NCBI GenBank assembly: GCA_041725895.1
Contig: JBGRQA010000017.1
Span: forward strand, 57,362-121,361
Length of the DNA: 64,000 bases
Reading direction: 5' to 3'
Source: JBGRQA01 sp041725895
GTDB lineage: Bacteria; Bacteroidota; Bacteroidia; Bacteroidales; Marinifilaceae
Part shown: in pieces, positions 7,228-15,760 of the stretch
Layout: each line of letters starts with the position of its first letter
Position numbering within the stretch: the first letter of the stretch is position 1
Notes under the pieces: generated by a model
Databases searched by the model: none
What the model was told of the DNA's origin: nothing
What the model saw: only the letters and a program-made list of their open reading frames with translations
Translations under genes and position numbers: made by a program

Positions 7228-8379
7228 ATGGCAAAATTTATTGTACCCAAAGATGTTTTTCATGGACTAGGCAGCCTTGAAAATTTAAAAGAAGTAAAAG
7301 GTAACAAAGCGGTTATTGTTATTGGAGGTAGCTCTGTAAAGAAAAATGGTTCTCTTGAAAGAACTCAGAACTATTTAAAGGAAGCCGGAATTGAATCGGT
7401 AGTATTCAGTGGTGTTGAAGCAGATCCATCTATCGATACAGTATTGAAAGGGGCTGAATTTTTTACTCAGGAACAACCCGATGTAATTGTTGGTTTGGGT
7501 GGTTGTTCAGCTATTGATGCAGCAAAAGCAATGTGGGTTTACTATGAGTATCCGGAATCGTCATTGGAAGAACTGGCAGCTCCTTTTGCTGTTAAATCGT
7601 TGCGTAACAAAGCTTATTTCGTTGCTGTTCCTTCTACAAGTGGAACAGGTACTGAAATTACTGGTCTTTCTGTAATTACTGATAAGAAGAAAGGAACCAA
7701 GTATCCTATCGTTTCTCACGAATTAACTCCTGATGTGGCAATTGTTGATGGTGAACTTTGCGAAAGTATGCCAGCTCATGTTACTGCTAATACCGGATTA
7801 GATGCATTAAGTCATGGTGTTGAGGCATATGTTTCAAACATTGCAGATCGTTACAATGACGCATTGGCCAAGGAAGCTGTTGATTTGGTTTTCAAAAACC
7901 TTCCAACTGCTTACGCTGAACCTAATAACAAAGAAGTTCGTCAGGCGATGCATGATGCTTCCTGTATGGCCGGTATGGCCTTTACAAATGTATGGTTGGG
8001 GATTGTGCACTCGATGTCCCATCAAATTGGTGGTACTTTCGGTATTCCTCATGGTTGTGGTAATGCGATCTTAATGCCTAATGTTACTCGATTTAACTCT
8101 AAAGTAACTGATAAGTATGAGAATTTGGCTGCATTATTTGGTAAGTCAACTGCCGAAGACTTTGCCCAGGAAATTGAAAACTTGCGTGCCTCAGTAGATG
8201 TTGTGGGTTCGATTAAGGAGTACGGAATTGATGAAAAGACCTGGAACGAGAATATTGATACATTGACAGAAAATGCAATGAAAGATCCGTGTACGCTTTT
8301 TAACCCAAGAAAACCAAAATTCGAGGAGATTAAAGCGATCTATCAGGCTTGTTACGAAGGGACCAAGATCGATTTCTAG
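7228..8379 (+). CDS. Iron-containing alcohol dehydrogenase
   Basis: A 383-residue class III (Fe-dependent) alcohol dehydrogenase. NAD(P) is bound by the N-terminal domain (VIVIGGSSVKKNGSL, then VGLGGCSAIDAAKA near residue 95). The metal site is formed by residues around PDVAIVD, LDALSHGVEAY, GIVHSMSHQ and GIPHGCGNA (the Asp and three His typical of the family). The likely reaction is interconversion of an alcohol or diol and its aldehyde, with substrate unknown. Start ATG follows the end of the AraC gene by 242 bases; a TACTTTTG -7-like box is at 7127-7134 without a clear -33 partner. A strong terminator at 8424 ends the unit. Confidence 0.9.
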   Translation: MAKFIVPKDVFHGLGSLENLKEVKGNKAVIVIGGSSVKKNGSLERTQNYLKEAGIESVVFSGVEADPSIDTVLKGAEFFTQEQPDVIVGLGGCSAIDAAKAMWVYYEYPESSLEELAAPFAVKSLRNKAYFVAVPSTSGTGTEITGLSVITDKKKGTKYPIVSHELTPDVAIVDGELCESMPAHVTANTGLDALSHGVEAYVSNIADRYNDALAKEAVDLVFKNLPTAYAEPNNKEVRQAMHDASCMAGMAFTNVWLGIVHSMSHQIGGTFGIPHGCGNAILMPNVTRFNSKVTDKYENLAALFGKSTAEDFAQEIENLRASVDVVGSIKEYGIDEKTWNENIDTLTENAMKDPCTLFNPRKPKFEEIKAIYQACYEGTKIDF

Positions 8380-8423
8380 AATTGAATCGTTTTAGCTTCA
8401 TCTTGAATAAACTGTAAATTAAT

Positions 8424-8446
8424 GGGGGAGTTCGTAAAACTCCCCC
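8424..8446 (+). terminator. Terminator of the alcohol dehydrogenase gene
   Basis: Perfect 9-bp GC-rich stem GGGGGAGTT/AACTCCCCC with a 5-base loop, 44 bases after the stop, followed by TATTAATTTTG. Confidence 0.85.
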
Positions 8447-8503
8447 TATTAATTTTGTATTGTAGATGATAAATCCTTTTGGAACAAATTTTAGAAAGAA
8501 CTG

Positions 8504-8677
8504 ATGTATTTTTCGTACCTCAGGTACAATCAGATGTTGTCGAGTAAGGTAGATCTGTTATTTAAGGGAATAACTTTTTTCAATTTCACGATTTTTATCC
8601 CTATTTGTGCAAGCTTCCTTTTATTTATGGTAAAGATATGCATTGATGAAATAATTAAAGTGTGGCTTGATTGGTAA
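8504..8677 (+). CDS. Candidate small membrane protein, 57 aa
   Basis: An open reading frame of 57 codons in the 696-base gap between the alcohol dehydrogenase and nfnA. It starts MYFSYLRYNQMLSSKVDL and has one hydrophobic stretch (about residues 22-46, TFFNFTIFIPICASFLLFMV) followed by an acidic-basic tail ending KVWLDW, which looks like a single-pass membrane protein. I recognise no family. There is no Shine-Dalgarno and no clear promoter, so it could be a chance frame in AT-rich DNA. The rest of the gap (8678-8970) holds nothing I can identify. Confidence 0.3.
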   Translation: MYFSYLRYNQMLSSKVDLLFKGITFFNFTIFIPICASFLLFMVKICIDEIIKVWLDW

Positions 8678-8993
8678 AACTTACTTCAATAGCGTTGATT
8701 GCTGTTTTTTGGAGGGTAAGGTGCGAGAATTCAGTGTGTTTGATTTTGTTTCGTAAGTGAAATTGCATTCGCCGGAAAACCATTGTTGAATCACAATTCT
8801 TATAATGATCATTTATTACTCTTATACATATAGTAAATTGGATTTATGCAAAGGTTTTAAATAAAGAAAATCTTCTTTATTTAGATTGAGCCTAAAATAT
8901 CGAAACGAGTGAAAATAATTGATATCTTGTAGATGTCAATTCAGACTTCTTTATACATTTGGACAGTCAACGATTGATGTAATGCGCGATTGT

Positions 8994-9017
8994 AATCGAT
9001 TGTAAAAGAATCGATTG
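8994..9017. promoter_or_regulatory. Repeated AATCGATTG motifs upstream of nfnA
   Basis: The 9-mer AATCGATTG, with the palindromic core AATCGATT, occurs at 8994 and again at 9009 (15-base spacing). Two more CGATTG motifs lie just upstream at 8971 and 8987. They are 60-105 bases before the nfnA ATG, where an operator would be expected. The binding factor is unknown. Confidence 0.35.
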
Positions 9018-9075
9018 AGATTGAGCTTATGTTGGTTTTGGTTTGAAATTTTTAATTCATTAGTTAAAAAAAGCA

Positions 9076-9897
9076 ATGAACAAGATTGTTGAAAAAGAAC
9101 ATCTTTCAGAAAAAGTTGTTAGAATCGTTGTTGAAGCACCTCTAATTGCCAAGTCTCGCAAGCCCGGGAACTTTGTAATTGTTCGTGTGGGAGAGAAAGG
9201 GGAGCGTATCCCATTAACGATTGCCGATGCAGATATTGATAAAGGTACCATTACCATGATTGTACAAAAAATGGGGGTTTCCTCCACTAAATTGTGTGAT
9301 CTGGAAGTAGGAGAATGCGTAACTGACCTGGTTGGACCTTTGGGTAAACCAACCGAGATCCACAAAGTAGGCACTGTATTGTGCTGCGGTGGTGGTGTAG
9401 GTGTTGCTCCCCTTTTCCCAATTGTGGAAGGTTACAAGAAAGCAGGCAACAAGGTAATTACCGTATTGGCTGCCCGTTCTAAGGAGCTGTTGATTCTTGA
9501 GGAGGAGATGCGTAAGCATTCCGATGAAGTAATCATTATGACTGATGATGGTTCTCACGGAACGAAAGGTTTGATTACCGAAGGAATGGAAGAGGTGATC
9601 AAGAGAGAAAAAGTAGATGAGTGTGTGACCATTGGTCCTGCTATCATGATGAAATTCTGTTCTCTTTTAACCAAGAAGTATGAAATTCCTACCATGGCAA
9701 GTTTGAACTCCATTATGGTTGATGGTACCGGAATGTGTGGTGCCTGTCGAGTAACTGTTGGTGGAAAAACCAAATTTACTTGCGTGGATGGTCCTGAGTT
9801 TGACGCTCATCAAATTGATTTCGACGAAATGATGTCTCGTTTGGGTGGTTACAAAGAGGAAGAGAACCAGAAATTAGATCACTTTAGCCAAAAATAA
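9076..9897 (+). CDS. nfnA: NfnA-type FAD/[2Fe-2S] subunit of NADH-dependent ferredoxin:NADP+ oxidoreductase
   Basis: A 273-residue protein of the ferredoxin-NADP reductase/dihydroorotate dehydrogenase electron-transfer subunit family. The FAD-binding barrel is N-terminal (RKPGNFVIVRVGEKGERIPLT), the nucleotide-binding fold follows (VLCCGGGVGVAPLFPI near residue 100), and a [2Fe-2S] site is near the C-terminus (VDGTGMCGACRV...FTCVDG; the Asp and three Cys fit NfnA). Paired with the next gene it would form electron-bifurcating NfnAB, which exchanges electrons among NADH, reduced ferredoxin and NADPH; a related sulfide dehydrogenase (SudBA) role is the alternative. The second subunit starts 58 bases downstream. 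Confidence 0.85.
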   Translation: MNKIVEKEHLSEKVVRIVVEAPLIAKSRKPGNFVIVRVGEKGERIPLTIADADIDKGTITMIVQKMGVSSTKLCDLEVGECVTDLVGPLGKPTEIHKVGTVLCCGGGVGVAPLFPIVEGYKKAGNKVITVLAARSKELLILEEEMRKHSDEVIIMTDDGSHGTKGLITEGMEEVIKREKVDECVTIGPAIMMKFCSLLTKKYEIPTMASLNSIMVDGTGMCGACRVTVGGKTKFTCVDGPEFDAHQIDFDEMMSRLGGYKEEENQKLDHFSQK

Positions 9898-9955
9898 TTT
9901 TTACGATAGTTTTTGGTGTTCCTTTTAGGAATTCCAATAGATATAATATAAGACA

Positions 9956-11443
9956 ATGGAAAGGTCTGAAGAATACATTAAGAACGAAAGAAAACAACCT
10001 TGGAGAGTAGAACTTCAAAAGAAAACTAAAGCCAAAGATCGTATGGTTATTGATCGGGTGGTAATGCCTGAGCAGCAGCCTGGTGATCGTATTAAAGGCC
10101 AGCGTATTGAAGTGAATACTGGTTTGACCGAAGAGCAAGCAGTTTTGGAAGCTACCAGATGTATGGACTGTGTGAATCCAACCTGTATGGAAGGTTGTCC
10201 TGTAAGCATTAATATCCCCAAGTTCATTAAAAATATTGAGAGAGGTCAATTTCTTGATGCTGCTTCAGTGTTGAAAGAAACCAGTGCATTGCCTGCGGTT
10301 TGTGGTCGTGTTTGTCCACAGGAAAAGCAATGTGAAGCGAAATGTTTTTATGTTGAGAAGCTGAATCGTCCTGCTGTAGCTATTGGTTACCTTGAGCGAT
10401 TTGCAGCCGATTATGAGCGTGAATCAGGTCAGATTTCAGTTCCAGAGGTTGAGGAATCCAATGGGGTTAAAGTTGCTGTTGTTGGTTCCGGTCCTTCCGG
10501 ACTCGCATTTGCAGGAGATATGGCTAAGGCTGGGTATGATGTTACCGTTTTTGAAGCGCTTCATGAAATTGGAGGGGTGTTAAAATATGGTATTCCTGAG
10601 TTCCGTTTGCCTAATGCAGTTGTGGATGTGGAAATCGAAAACCTTCGCAAGATGGGAGTGAAGTTTGTGACCAACTTTATCGTAGGCCAGACTTGTTCTT
10701 TAGATGATTTGAAGGAAGAAGGTTTCAAAGCTTTCTATGTTGCAAGTGGTGCTGGTTTGCCTCGCTTTATGAACATTCCGGGTGAAAATGCCAATGGTAT
10801 TCTTTCGTCGAATGAATATCTGACACGTGTAAATTTGATGGGAGCCGACAGTGAAGAGTCTGATACTCCAATTCTTCGTGGTAAAAATGTTGTTGTTGTT
10901 GGTGGTGGTAACACTGCTATGGACTCCGTTCGTACTGCTAAGCGTTTGGGTGCAGAGAGAGCTATGATTGTTTACCGACGTTCTATGGAAGAAATGCCAG
11001 CTCGTTTGGAGGAGGTACATCACGCGGAGCAAGAAGGTGTTGAATTCCTTACCTTGACCAATCCTATCGAGTATATTTCAAATGGAGACGGTCGCGTTTC
11101 ACAGGTTCGTGTTCAGAAGATGGAATTAGGGGAGCCTGATGCTTCCGGTCGCCGTCGTCCTGTACCTGTGGAAGGGTCAGAGTACACAATTGACGCAACT
11201 GTAGTGGTTGTGGCTGTTGGTGTGTCGCCAAACCCATTGATTCCTAATTCTGTAGAAGGATTGGATGTGTCTAAATGGGGAACCATTGAGGTTGTGAAGG
11301 ATAAAATGCAATCCTCCCTTCCTGAGCTTTTTGCAGGTGGAGATATCGTGCGTGGTGGAGCAACTGTTATCCTTGCTATGGGTGATGGAAGAAAAGCTGC
11401 AGCGAATATGGATAAATATTTAAAAGAAAAATACTTATCTTAA
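9956..11443 (+). CDS. nfnB: NfnB-type NADPH-binding subunit (glutamate synthase small-subunit family)
   Basis: A 495-residue protein with the architecture of NADPH-dependent glutamate synthase small subunits. Two N-terminal [4Fe-4S] motifs are present (CMDCVNPTCMEGCPVSINIPKF near residue 67 and CGRVCPQEKQCEAKC near residue 117). They are followed by an FAD fold (VAVVGSGPSGLAFAG near 174) and an NADPH fold (VVVVGGGNTAMDSVRTAKR near 309), with the GGDIVRGGATVILAMGDGRKAA FAD-closing motif at the end. No large glutamate synthase subunit is nearby, and it follows an NfnA-like gene, so the bifurcating transhydrogenase reading is favoured. It shares a transcript with nfnA and the ferritin-like gene that starts 29 bases after its stop. 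Confidence 0.88.
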   Translation: MERSEEYIKNERKQPWRVELQKKTKAKDRMVIDRVVMPEQQPGDRIKGQRIEVNTGLTEEQAVLEATRCMDCVNPTCMEGCPVSINIPKFIKNIERGQFLDAASVLKETSALPAVCGRVCPQEKQCEAKCFYVEKLNRPAVAIGYLERFAADYERESGQISVPEVEESNGVKVAVVGSGPSGLAFAGDMAKAGYDVTVFEALHEIGGVLKYGIPEFRLPNAVVDVEIENLRKMGVKFVTNFIVGQTCSLDDLKEEGFKAFYVASGAGLPRFMNIPGENANGILSSNEYLTRVNLMGADSEESDTPILRGKNVVVVGGGNTAMDSVRTAKRLGAERAMIVYRRSMEEMPARLEEVHHAEQEGVEFLTLTNPIEYISNGDGRVSQVRVQKMELGEPDASGRRRPVPVEGSEYTIDATVVVVAVGVSPNPLIPNSVEGLDVSKWGTIEVVKDKMQSSLPELFAGGDIVRGGATVILAMGDGRKAAANMDKYLKEKYLS

Positions 11444-11472
11444 GGGAGCTTTAAACTCTAAAATTTAAAATT

Positions 11473-11931
11473 ATGCAAGAATTTAAATCACTTAACGATA
11501 TACTGGATTTTGCCATTAATGAGGAGCAAATGGCTGCTGATTTTTACAATGCTTTGGCTGCGAAGATGGAAACCCAGGAAATGAAGGCTACTTTTGAACA
11601 GTATGCTTTGGAAGAGATTGGTCACCGTGCGAAGCTGGAAGCTATTAAGGATGGTAAAGAGTTCGCATATTCAGAGGAAAAAATTGCCGATTTGAAAATC
11701 GGAGATTATCTTCTGGATGTAGATACTTCTCGTACTGATTTTACTTATCAGGAGGCTTTGACTATTGCCATGAAGAAGGAAAAGATTGCTTTCAGATTGT
11801 ACAATGATCTGGCTGCATCAGCTACAGATGAAAATTCGAAGAATTTATTCCTGATGTTAGCACAGGAAGAGGCGAAGCATAAACTTCGATTTGAGGTGGA
11901 ATATGACAATAATATTCTTACCGAAAATTAG
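11473..11931 (+). CDS. Ferritin-like diiron protein (rubrerythrin-type four-helix bundle), complete metal site
   Basis: A 152-residue four-helix protein without the rubredoxin domain of classical rubrerythrin. All ligand positions of the diiron centre are present: Glu18 (in EEQMAADFY), Glu48-x-x-His51 (EEIGH), Glu103 (EKIAFRLY) and Glu133-x-x-His136 (EEAKH). It may reduce peroxide or oxygen using electrons from the adjacent Nfn complex; that coupling is an inference from the 29-base spacing and shared terminator at 11954. Two paralogues follow downstream in which the histidine-bearing half sites are altered. Confidence 0.8.
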   Translation: MQEFKSLNDILDFAINEEQMAADFYNALAAKMETQEMKATFEQYALEEIGHRAKLEAIKDGKEFAYSEEKIADLKIGDYLLDVDTSRTDFTYQEALTIAMKKEKIAFRLYNDLAASATDENSKNLFLMLAQEEAKHKLRFEVEYDNNILTEN

Positions 11932-11953
11932 AGATAAAGTCCTATTGTTATTC

Positions 11954-11988
11954 AAAGGAGCATTGATAATTCAATGCTCCTTTTTTTT
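11954..11988 (+). terminator. Terminator of the nfnAB-ferritin operon
   Basis: Perfect 13-bp stem AAAGGAGCATTGA/TCAATGCTCCTTT with loop TAAT and a run of eight T, 23 bases after the ferritin-like gene. It separates the first ferritin-like gene from its two paralogues. Confidence 0.9.
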
Positions 11989-12191
11989 GCGATAACACTT
12001 TCTCATGTTTTTTGTACTTCTTAAGTAGACTTCTGTGGTAATCTGTAAAATTTCCCTTGCCTTAGACTTCTTATTTTTGTAACTTTTTGATGATGGTTTA
12101 AGCTATTGATTATTATGTTGTTCAATTGAAGAGTTGTTTGAAGGACATTTCAGTTAATCAATGTTAAATAAATTTTCATGAAAATAGATCT

Positions 12192-12650
12192 ATGATGAAG
12201 ATATTTAGAACATTTGAGGAAATTCTTGATTTTGCAATAGATCGGGAGAGCGCTGAGGTTGACTTTTATATGGAATTGTCTCAGCAAGTGAAGCAAAAGA
12301 ATGTGGGTGAACTTTTTCAGAATATAGCTCTGGAAAAAACTGCACACATGCTTAAACTCGAGCAGATGAAAGATCTTGGTGATTCTTTTCCAATGGATCA
12401 GGTACCCGATCTTAAAATAGCTGGAAGGCTCGAAGAGGTAGATGTGAATAAAAAAGATTTGGATTACCAGGATGCCTTGATTATTGCCATGAAGCGGGAG
12501 AAAAATAATTTCAAATTTTATTTACAGATGGCCGAGCGGGCCGAAAATGAGGAGTGTCGTATTACTTTTCTGGCTCTGGCCAACGAGGTGGCCCGGCAGA
12601 AATTGAGGTTCGAAATTGAATATGATGAAAATATTCTTCAGGAGAATTAG
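12192..12650 (+). CDS. Ferritin-like paralogue 2, degenerate diiron site
   Basis: A 152-residue paralogue of the preceding gene, with the same layout and the same EYDENILxEN end. Helix 1 and helix 3 glutamates are kept (RESAEVDFY, EKNNFKFY), but the first half site reads Lys49-T-A-His52 in place of Glu-x-x-His and the second reads Glu132-V-A-Arg135 in place of Glu-x-x-His. A standard diiron centre is therefore unlikely. It could bind one metal, act as a structural or regulatory partner of paralogue 1, or do something else. It lies after the terminator and so needs its own promoter; TATTTTTG at 12072-12079 is a possible -7 box. ATG 12192 or 12195 may be the start. Confidence 0.75.
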   Translation: MMKIFRTFEEILDFAIDRESAEVDFYMELSQQVKQKNVGELFQNIALEKTAHMLKLEQMKDLGDSFPMDQVPDLKIAGRLEEVDVNKKDLDYQDALIIAMKREKNNFKFYLQMAERAENEECRITFLALANEVARQKLRFEIEYDENILQEN

Positions 12651-12711
12651 TTGATGTTAAATATATTTTTGAATCCCAAATGAAATGATTAACCCTGTAT
12701 TATTAGCAATC

Positions 12712-13200
12712 ATGAGGACCTTTAAAACCATAGAAGATGTATTGGAATTTGCTATTGAGCAAGAAGAGAAGGAAGTTGAATTTTACAGCGACTTGGCTGA
12801 GAAGATGACCAATCAGAAGGTTAAGAAACTGTTCGAGGATCTGTCGCTTGCCAAGCAGGCACACATGCTTAAGCTGGAGGCAATAAGGATTAACAAATCC
12901 TATCATAATTTTCCCGATGAACGGGTAAAAGATTTAAGGGTGGATCGATATATGGCGGAAGTGGATTATTCCAATCCTAATCCTAGTTATGAGGAAGCCC
13001 TTTCTATGGCCATGGCGAAAGAGAAAGCTACTTTTCTTTTCTACTGGGATCTGTCCGAATCTGCAGAATCGGAAGAATTGAGGAATATCTTCCATCTGTT
13101 GGCCCTGGAGGAGGCCAAACAGAAGTTGAAATTTGAAATAGAATTCGATGAGCATCATACTTTTGATGAAAGGGATTTGGAGATAGGCGATGAGTTTTAG
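12712..13200 (+). CDS. Ferritin-like paralogue 3, degenerate diiron site
   Basis: A 162-residue third member of the tandem family, 61 bases after paralogue 2 and probably cotranscribed with it. The first half site is Lys48-Q-A-His51 and the second Glu134-A-K-Gln137, so a Glu and a His ligand are lost, as in paralogue 2, while the helix 1 and 3 glutamates remain (EEKEVEFY, EKATFLFY). The C-terminus is extended by about 10 acidic residues (DERDLEIGDEF). An upstream ATG at 12685 would add nine residues; ATG 12712 was chosen because MRTFKTIEDVLEF aligns with the starts of both paralogues. Confidence 0.75.
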   Translation: MRTFKTIEDVLEFAIEQEEKEVEFYSDLAEKMTNQKVKKLFEDLSLAKQAHMLKLEAIRINKSYHNFPDERVKDLRVDRYMAEVDYSNPNPSYEEALSMAMAKEKATFLFYWDLSESAESEELRNIFHLLALEEAKQKLKFEIEFDEHHTFDERDLEIGDEF

Positions 13201-13275
13201 TAGCAAGTTAAAATCATTTAGTTGATTCCTTTGGTGTCTTTTTTTAGTAAAAAGGACTACACTTTAGAACAAAAT

Positions 13276-13306
13276 TTTGTTTTCCTGCCTTACTTTAGTA
13301 CTTTTG
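13276..13306 (+). promoter_or_regulatory. Bacteroidota-type promoter of the LysM protein gene
   Basis: TTTG (13276-13279), exactly 19 bases, then TACTTTTG (13299-13306): a full match to the Bacteroidota housekeeping promoter. The expected start near 13313 lies about 40 bases before the ATG at 13352. Confidence 0.75.
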
Positions 13307-13351
13307 CTTAGTAAAAGATTTGTTGTTATATTTCTGAAATATAGGTAGTTA

Positions 13352-15331
13352 ATGAGATTTATTGTTCAAGCTCTTCTGTTGATTCTAATTTGTTTTGGTC
13401 CTCACTCTTCCGTTTTGGGGCAAGGTGTTGTTGTCAAAAAATCTAAAAATAAGGTAGTTGTACGAGGTGTGAAGTACTTCTTGCATGTTGTAAAGGAGAA
13501 AGAGACTTTGTTTGCCATTAGTAAGGAGTATGGGGTTGATGTTGCGGAAATAATGCAGATTAACAGCAAAAAGAGTGCAGCAGTTTCTATTGATGAGGTT
13601 CTTCGGATTCCTGAGGTTAAGCATGTAAAGGCGATAGCTCCCCGAATTATTCCCAAAAAAAGTGAATCAACTGTTTTTCACGAAGTGAAAGCTGGTGAAA
13701 CCCTCTATTCCCTTGCTCGAAAATACAATGTTTCCCAGGAGGAGATAGTTGCTTTGAATCCAGGGGCGGATCTATCGTTGTCATTGGGTAGTATGATTCG
13801 GATTCCTCAGAAAGGAGAGAGAAAATCAGCTAGTAATGTTCAGCAGGAAAAGCAGCCCAAAGTTGAAGGCAATTTCTATTTTCATGTTATAGGTGAAGGA
13901 GATACCGAATATTCTATTTGTCGTAAGTATGGTTTGAAATTACGAAAGTTTCGTAAGTTGAATCCTCAGGTGAAAGAAGCTGGATTGCAGGTGGGAGCCT
14001 TTGTTCGAATTCCCAAAAAACTAGCACCGCAACTTGCAACTCAGGCAGAAGTTGTATCGAATGAGGTTGTTGATACGGTAGAGAAGGATTCGCTTCCCGT
14101 ATCAGATCTACCGCTTGAAGTTGAGGCGCCTGCCCTGTCGAAGGAAAAAATTAGTATGGCATTAATGCTTCCGTTGTATTTAGAGGCCAATGATACAATT
14201 AACTGGATCAGGAATTATGAGGATACTTTAGCTGTAGTAAAGGAAAGGGAGAACAAAATTATTTATTCTCGCTCACAGGATTTTATTCGTTTTTATCAGG
14301 GAGTATTGTTGGCTGTGGATACTTTGAAAAAACAAGGTTTGGAAATTGACTTGCATGTTTACGATACAGAAAGAAAAAAGGAAAAAGTTAAACAAATTCT
14401 TTCAAGTGCTGAACTTGAAGAAGTTGATATTATCATAGGTCCTGTTTATAGTAATACATTTAATATTGCTGCTGATTACGCACTGGAACGTCACATTCCG
14501 ATAGTGTCTCCGCTTTCAGCTAAGAATCCCCGGTTGAATACGAATCCTTTTGTTTTTCAATTGAATACGGGAATGTCTTCCCTTTGCGATAAGGTGGCTC
14601 AATATGTAACGAAGGATATTTCAACAACGAATTTGGTGGTCGTACATCCGAAGCAATACAAGCATTTGAACGAATACAAGCTGATACGTGATGTAGAAAA
14701 GGAATTGTTTGAAAACGGGAAGTACTGGAGTGATCAGGAAATTCATTATAAGAAAATTTCCTTTGACGATTACGGCCTTTATGGGATTGAAAATACTCTT
14801 TGTGACAGCTGTGAGAATATTATTCTTTTGCCGTCAACCAATCAGCCTGTCGTGGATAATATTGTTACCCAGTTGAATGTGTTGAGTAGTCGCTACTCAA
14901 TTCGGTTAGTTGGATTTCCTGTTTGGAAACGATACAGGAGTATGGATCCTGAAAATTTCTACAATTTGAATACGACACTATTAAGCCCTTACTATGTTGA
15001 TTACTCCTCCGTTGAGGTAGATCATTTTGTTTCATCCTTCCGAAAGAGTTTTTCAGTAGAGCCAAACGATTTCAGTTTCCGGGCGTATGATTTGTGCTTG
15101 TTTTTTGCCTCTGCAATTAGTCGGTACGGGAACACCTTCATGGATTATTTGGATGCTGTTCAACCTAACCTTTTGCAAAGTAAATTTCAGTTTGAACGAG
15201 TGGGTAATTTTGGGGGATTTGAAAATCGTGGTTTGTATCGTATTAACTATGGAAAAGACTTTCAGATCCATCATTCCGACTTTGTATCTCCTGATACTTT
15301 GCAGGAGAAGGCTTCTCCCTATATGGACTAG
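13352..15331 (+). CDS. LysM and type 1 periplasmic-binding-fold envelope protein
   Basis: A 659-residue exported protein with a signal peptide (hydrophobic residues 3-20, cleavage near VLGQ). Three LysM peptidoglycan-binding modules are visible at about residues 41-86 (VKEKETLFAISKEYGV), 108-152 (VKAGETLYSLARKYNV) and 174-220 (IGEGDTEYSICRKYGL). From about residue 268 to the end it has a PBP1 fold (ISMALMLPLYLE, IIGPVYSNTFNIAADYA, IPIVSPLSAKNP) of the kind found in LppC/amino-acid-binding proteins. It probably sits in the periplasm bound to the wall; a role in cell wall synthesis or sensing is inferred. It has its own promoter and terminator, so it is monocistronic. Confidence 0.85.
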   Translation: MRFIVQALLLILICFGPHSSVLGQGVVVKKSKNKVVVRGVKYFLHVVKEKETLFAISKEYGVDVAEIMQINSKKSAAVSIDEVLRIPEVKHVKAIAPRIIPKKSESTVFHEVKAGETLYSLARKYNVSQEEIVALNPGADLSLSLGSMIRIPQKGERKSASNVQQEKQPKVEGNFYFHVIGEGDTEYSICRKYGLKLRKFRKLNPQVKEAGLQVGAFVRIPKKLAPQLATQAEVVSNEVVDTVEKDSLPVSDLPLEVEAPALSKEKISMALMLPLYLEANDTINWIRNYEDTLAVVKERENKIIYSRSQDFIRFYQGVLLAVDTLKKQGLEIDLHVYDTERKKEKVKQILSSAELEEVDIIIGPVYSNTFNIAADYALERHIPIVSPLSAKNPRLNTNPFVFQLNTGMSSLCDKVAQYVTKDISTTNLVVVHPKQYKHLNEYKLIRDVEKELFENGKYWSDQEIHYKKISFDDYGLYGIENTLCDSCENIILLPSTNQPVVDNIVTQLNVLSSRYSIRLVGFPVWKRYRSMDPENFYNLNTTLLSPYYVDYSSVEVDHFVSSFRKSFSVEPNDFSFRAYDLCLFFASAISRYGNTFMDYLDAVQPNLLQSKFQFERVGNFGGFENRGLYRINYGKDFQIHHSDFVSPDTLQEKASPYMD

Positions 15332-15355
15332 AGGGTTTTTGTATATCGTATTTGG

Positions 15356-15385
15356 GCTGATTTCTGTTTGGAATCAGCTTTTTTT
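15356..15385 (+). terminator. Terminator of the LysM protein gene
   Basis: GCTGATT/AATCAGC stem with a 9-base loop followed by seven T, 24 bases after the stop. Confidence 0.8.
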
Positions 15386-15554
15386 ATGCTTTTTTATGGG
15401 GTGTGAATATTATGAAAGATCTTTTATTTTGGATTTTTGTATTGTTTGTGAATTATAATCAGGTCAAACAATTATTTTTATAGATCAATCTTCTTATTCT
15501 TGTGATTAGAATTCTGCTTGAATAAAATATCCGAATTTGGAGTTTCTATCCATA

Positions 15555-15668
15555 ATGGGAGAGGGGCGTAAGAAAGTCTCGGAAATAGGGGATATTTCAT
15601 TTATTCTGTTCTTAACAATTTTGATTATCTCCAGTATCGTAGGTGGAACTATTGCTATTGAATCTTGA
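15555..15668 (+). other. Possible 37-aa membrane peptide ORF in a 375-base gap
   Basis: The gap 15386-15760 between the LysM gene and the giant repeat protein has one frame of note: 37 codons starting MGEGRKKVSEIGD with a hydrophobic stretch (SFILFLTILIISSIVGGT). It has no recognisable family, promoter or ribosome binding site, and may be chance. Nothing else is seen in this gap. Confidence 0.18.
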
Positions 15669-15760
15669 GAATTCACTAATCTTGTGTAGTTCAGTTGTTT
15701 GTTTTTTCTGGAACGGGCTTTGGTTTAGCTAGGTTGTTAGTTACCTAAAAGTCTGAAATC

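Noticed and set aside
9060..11032. Minus-strand ORFs opposite nfnA and nfnB
   Set aside because: They are antisense shadows of well-supported genes with clear cofactor motifs on the plus strand.
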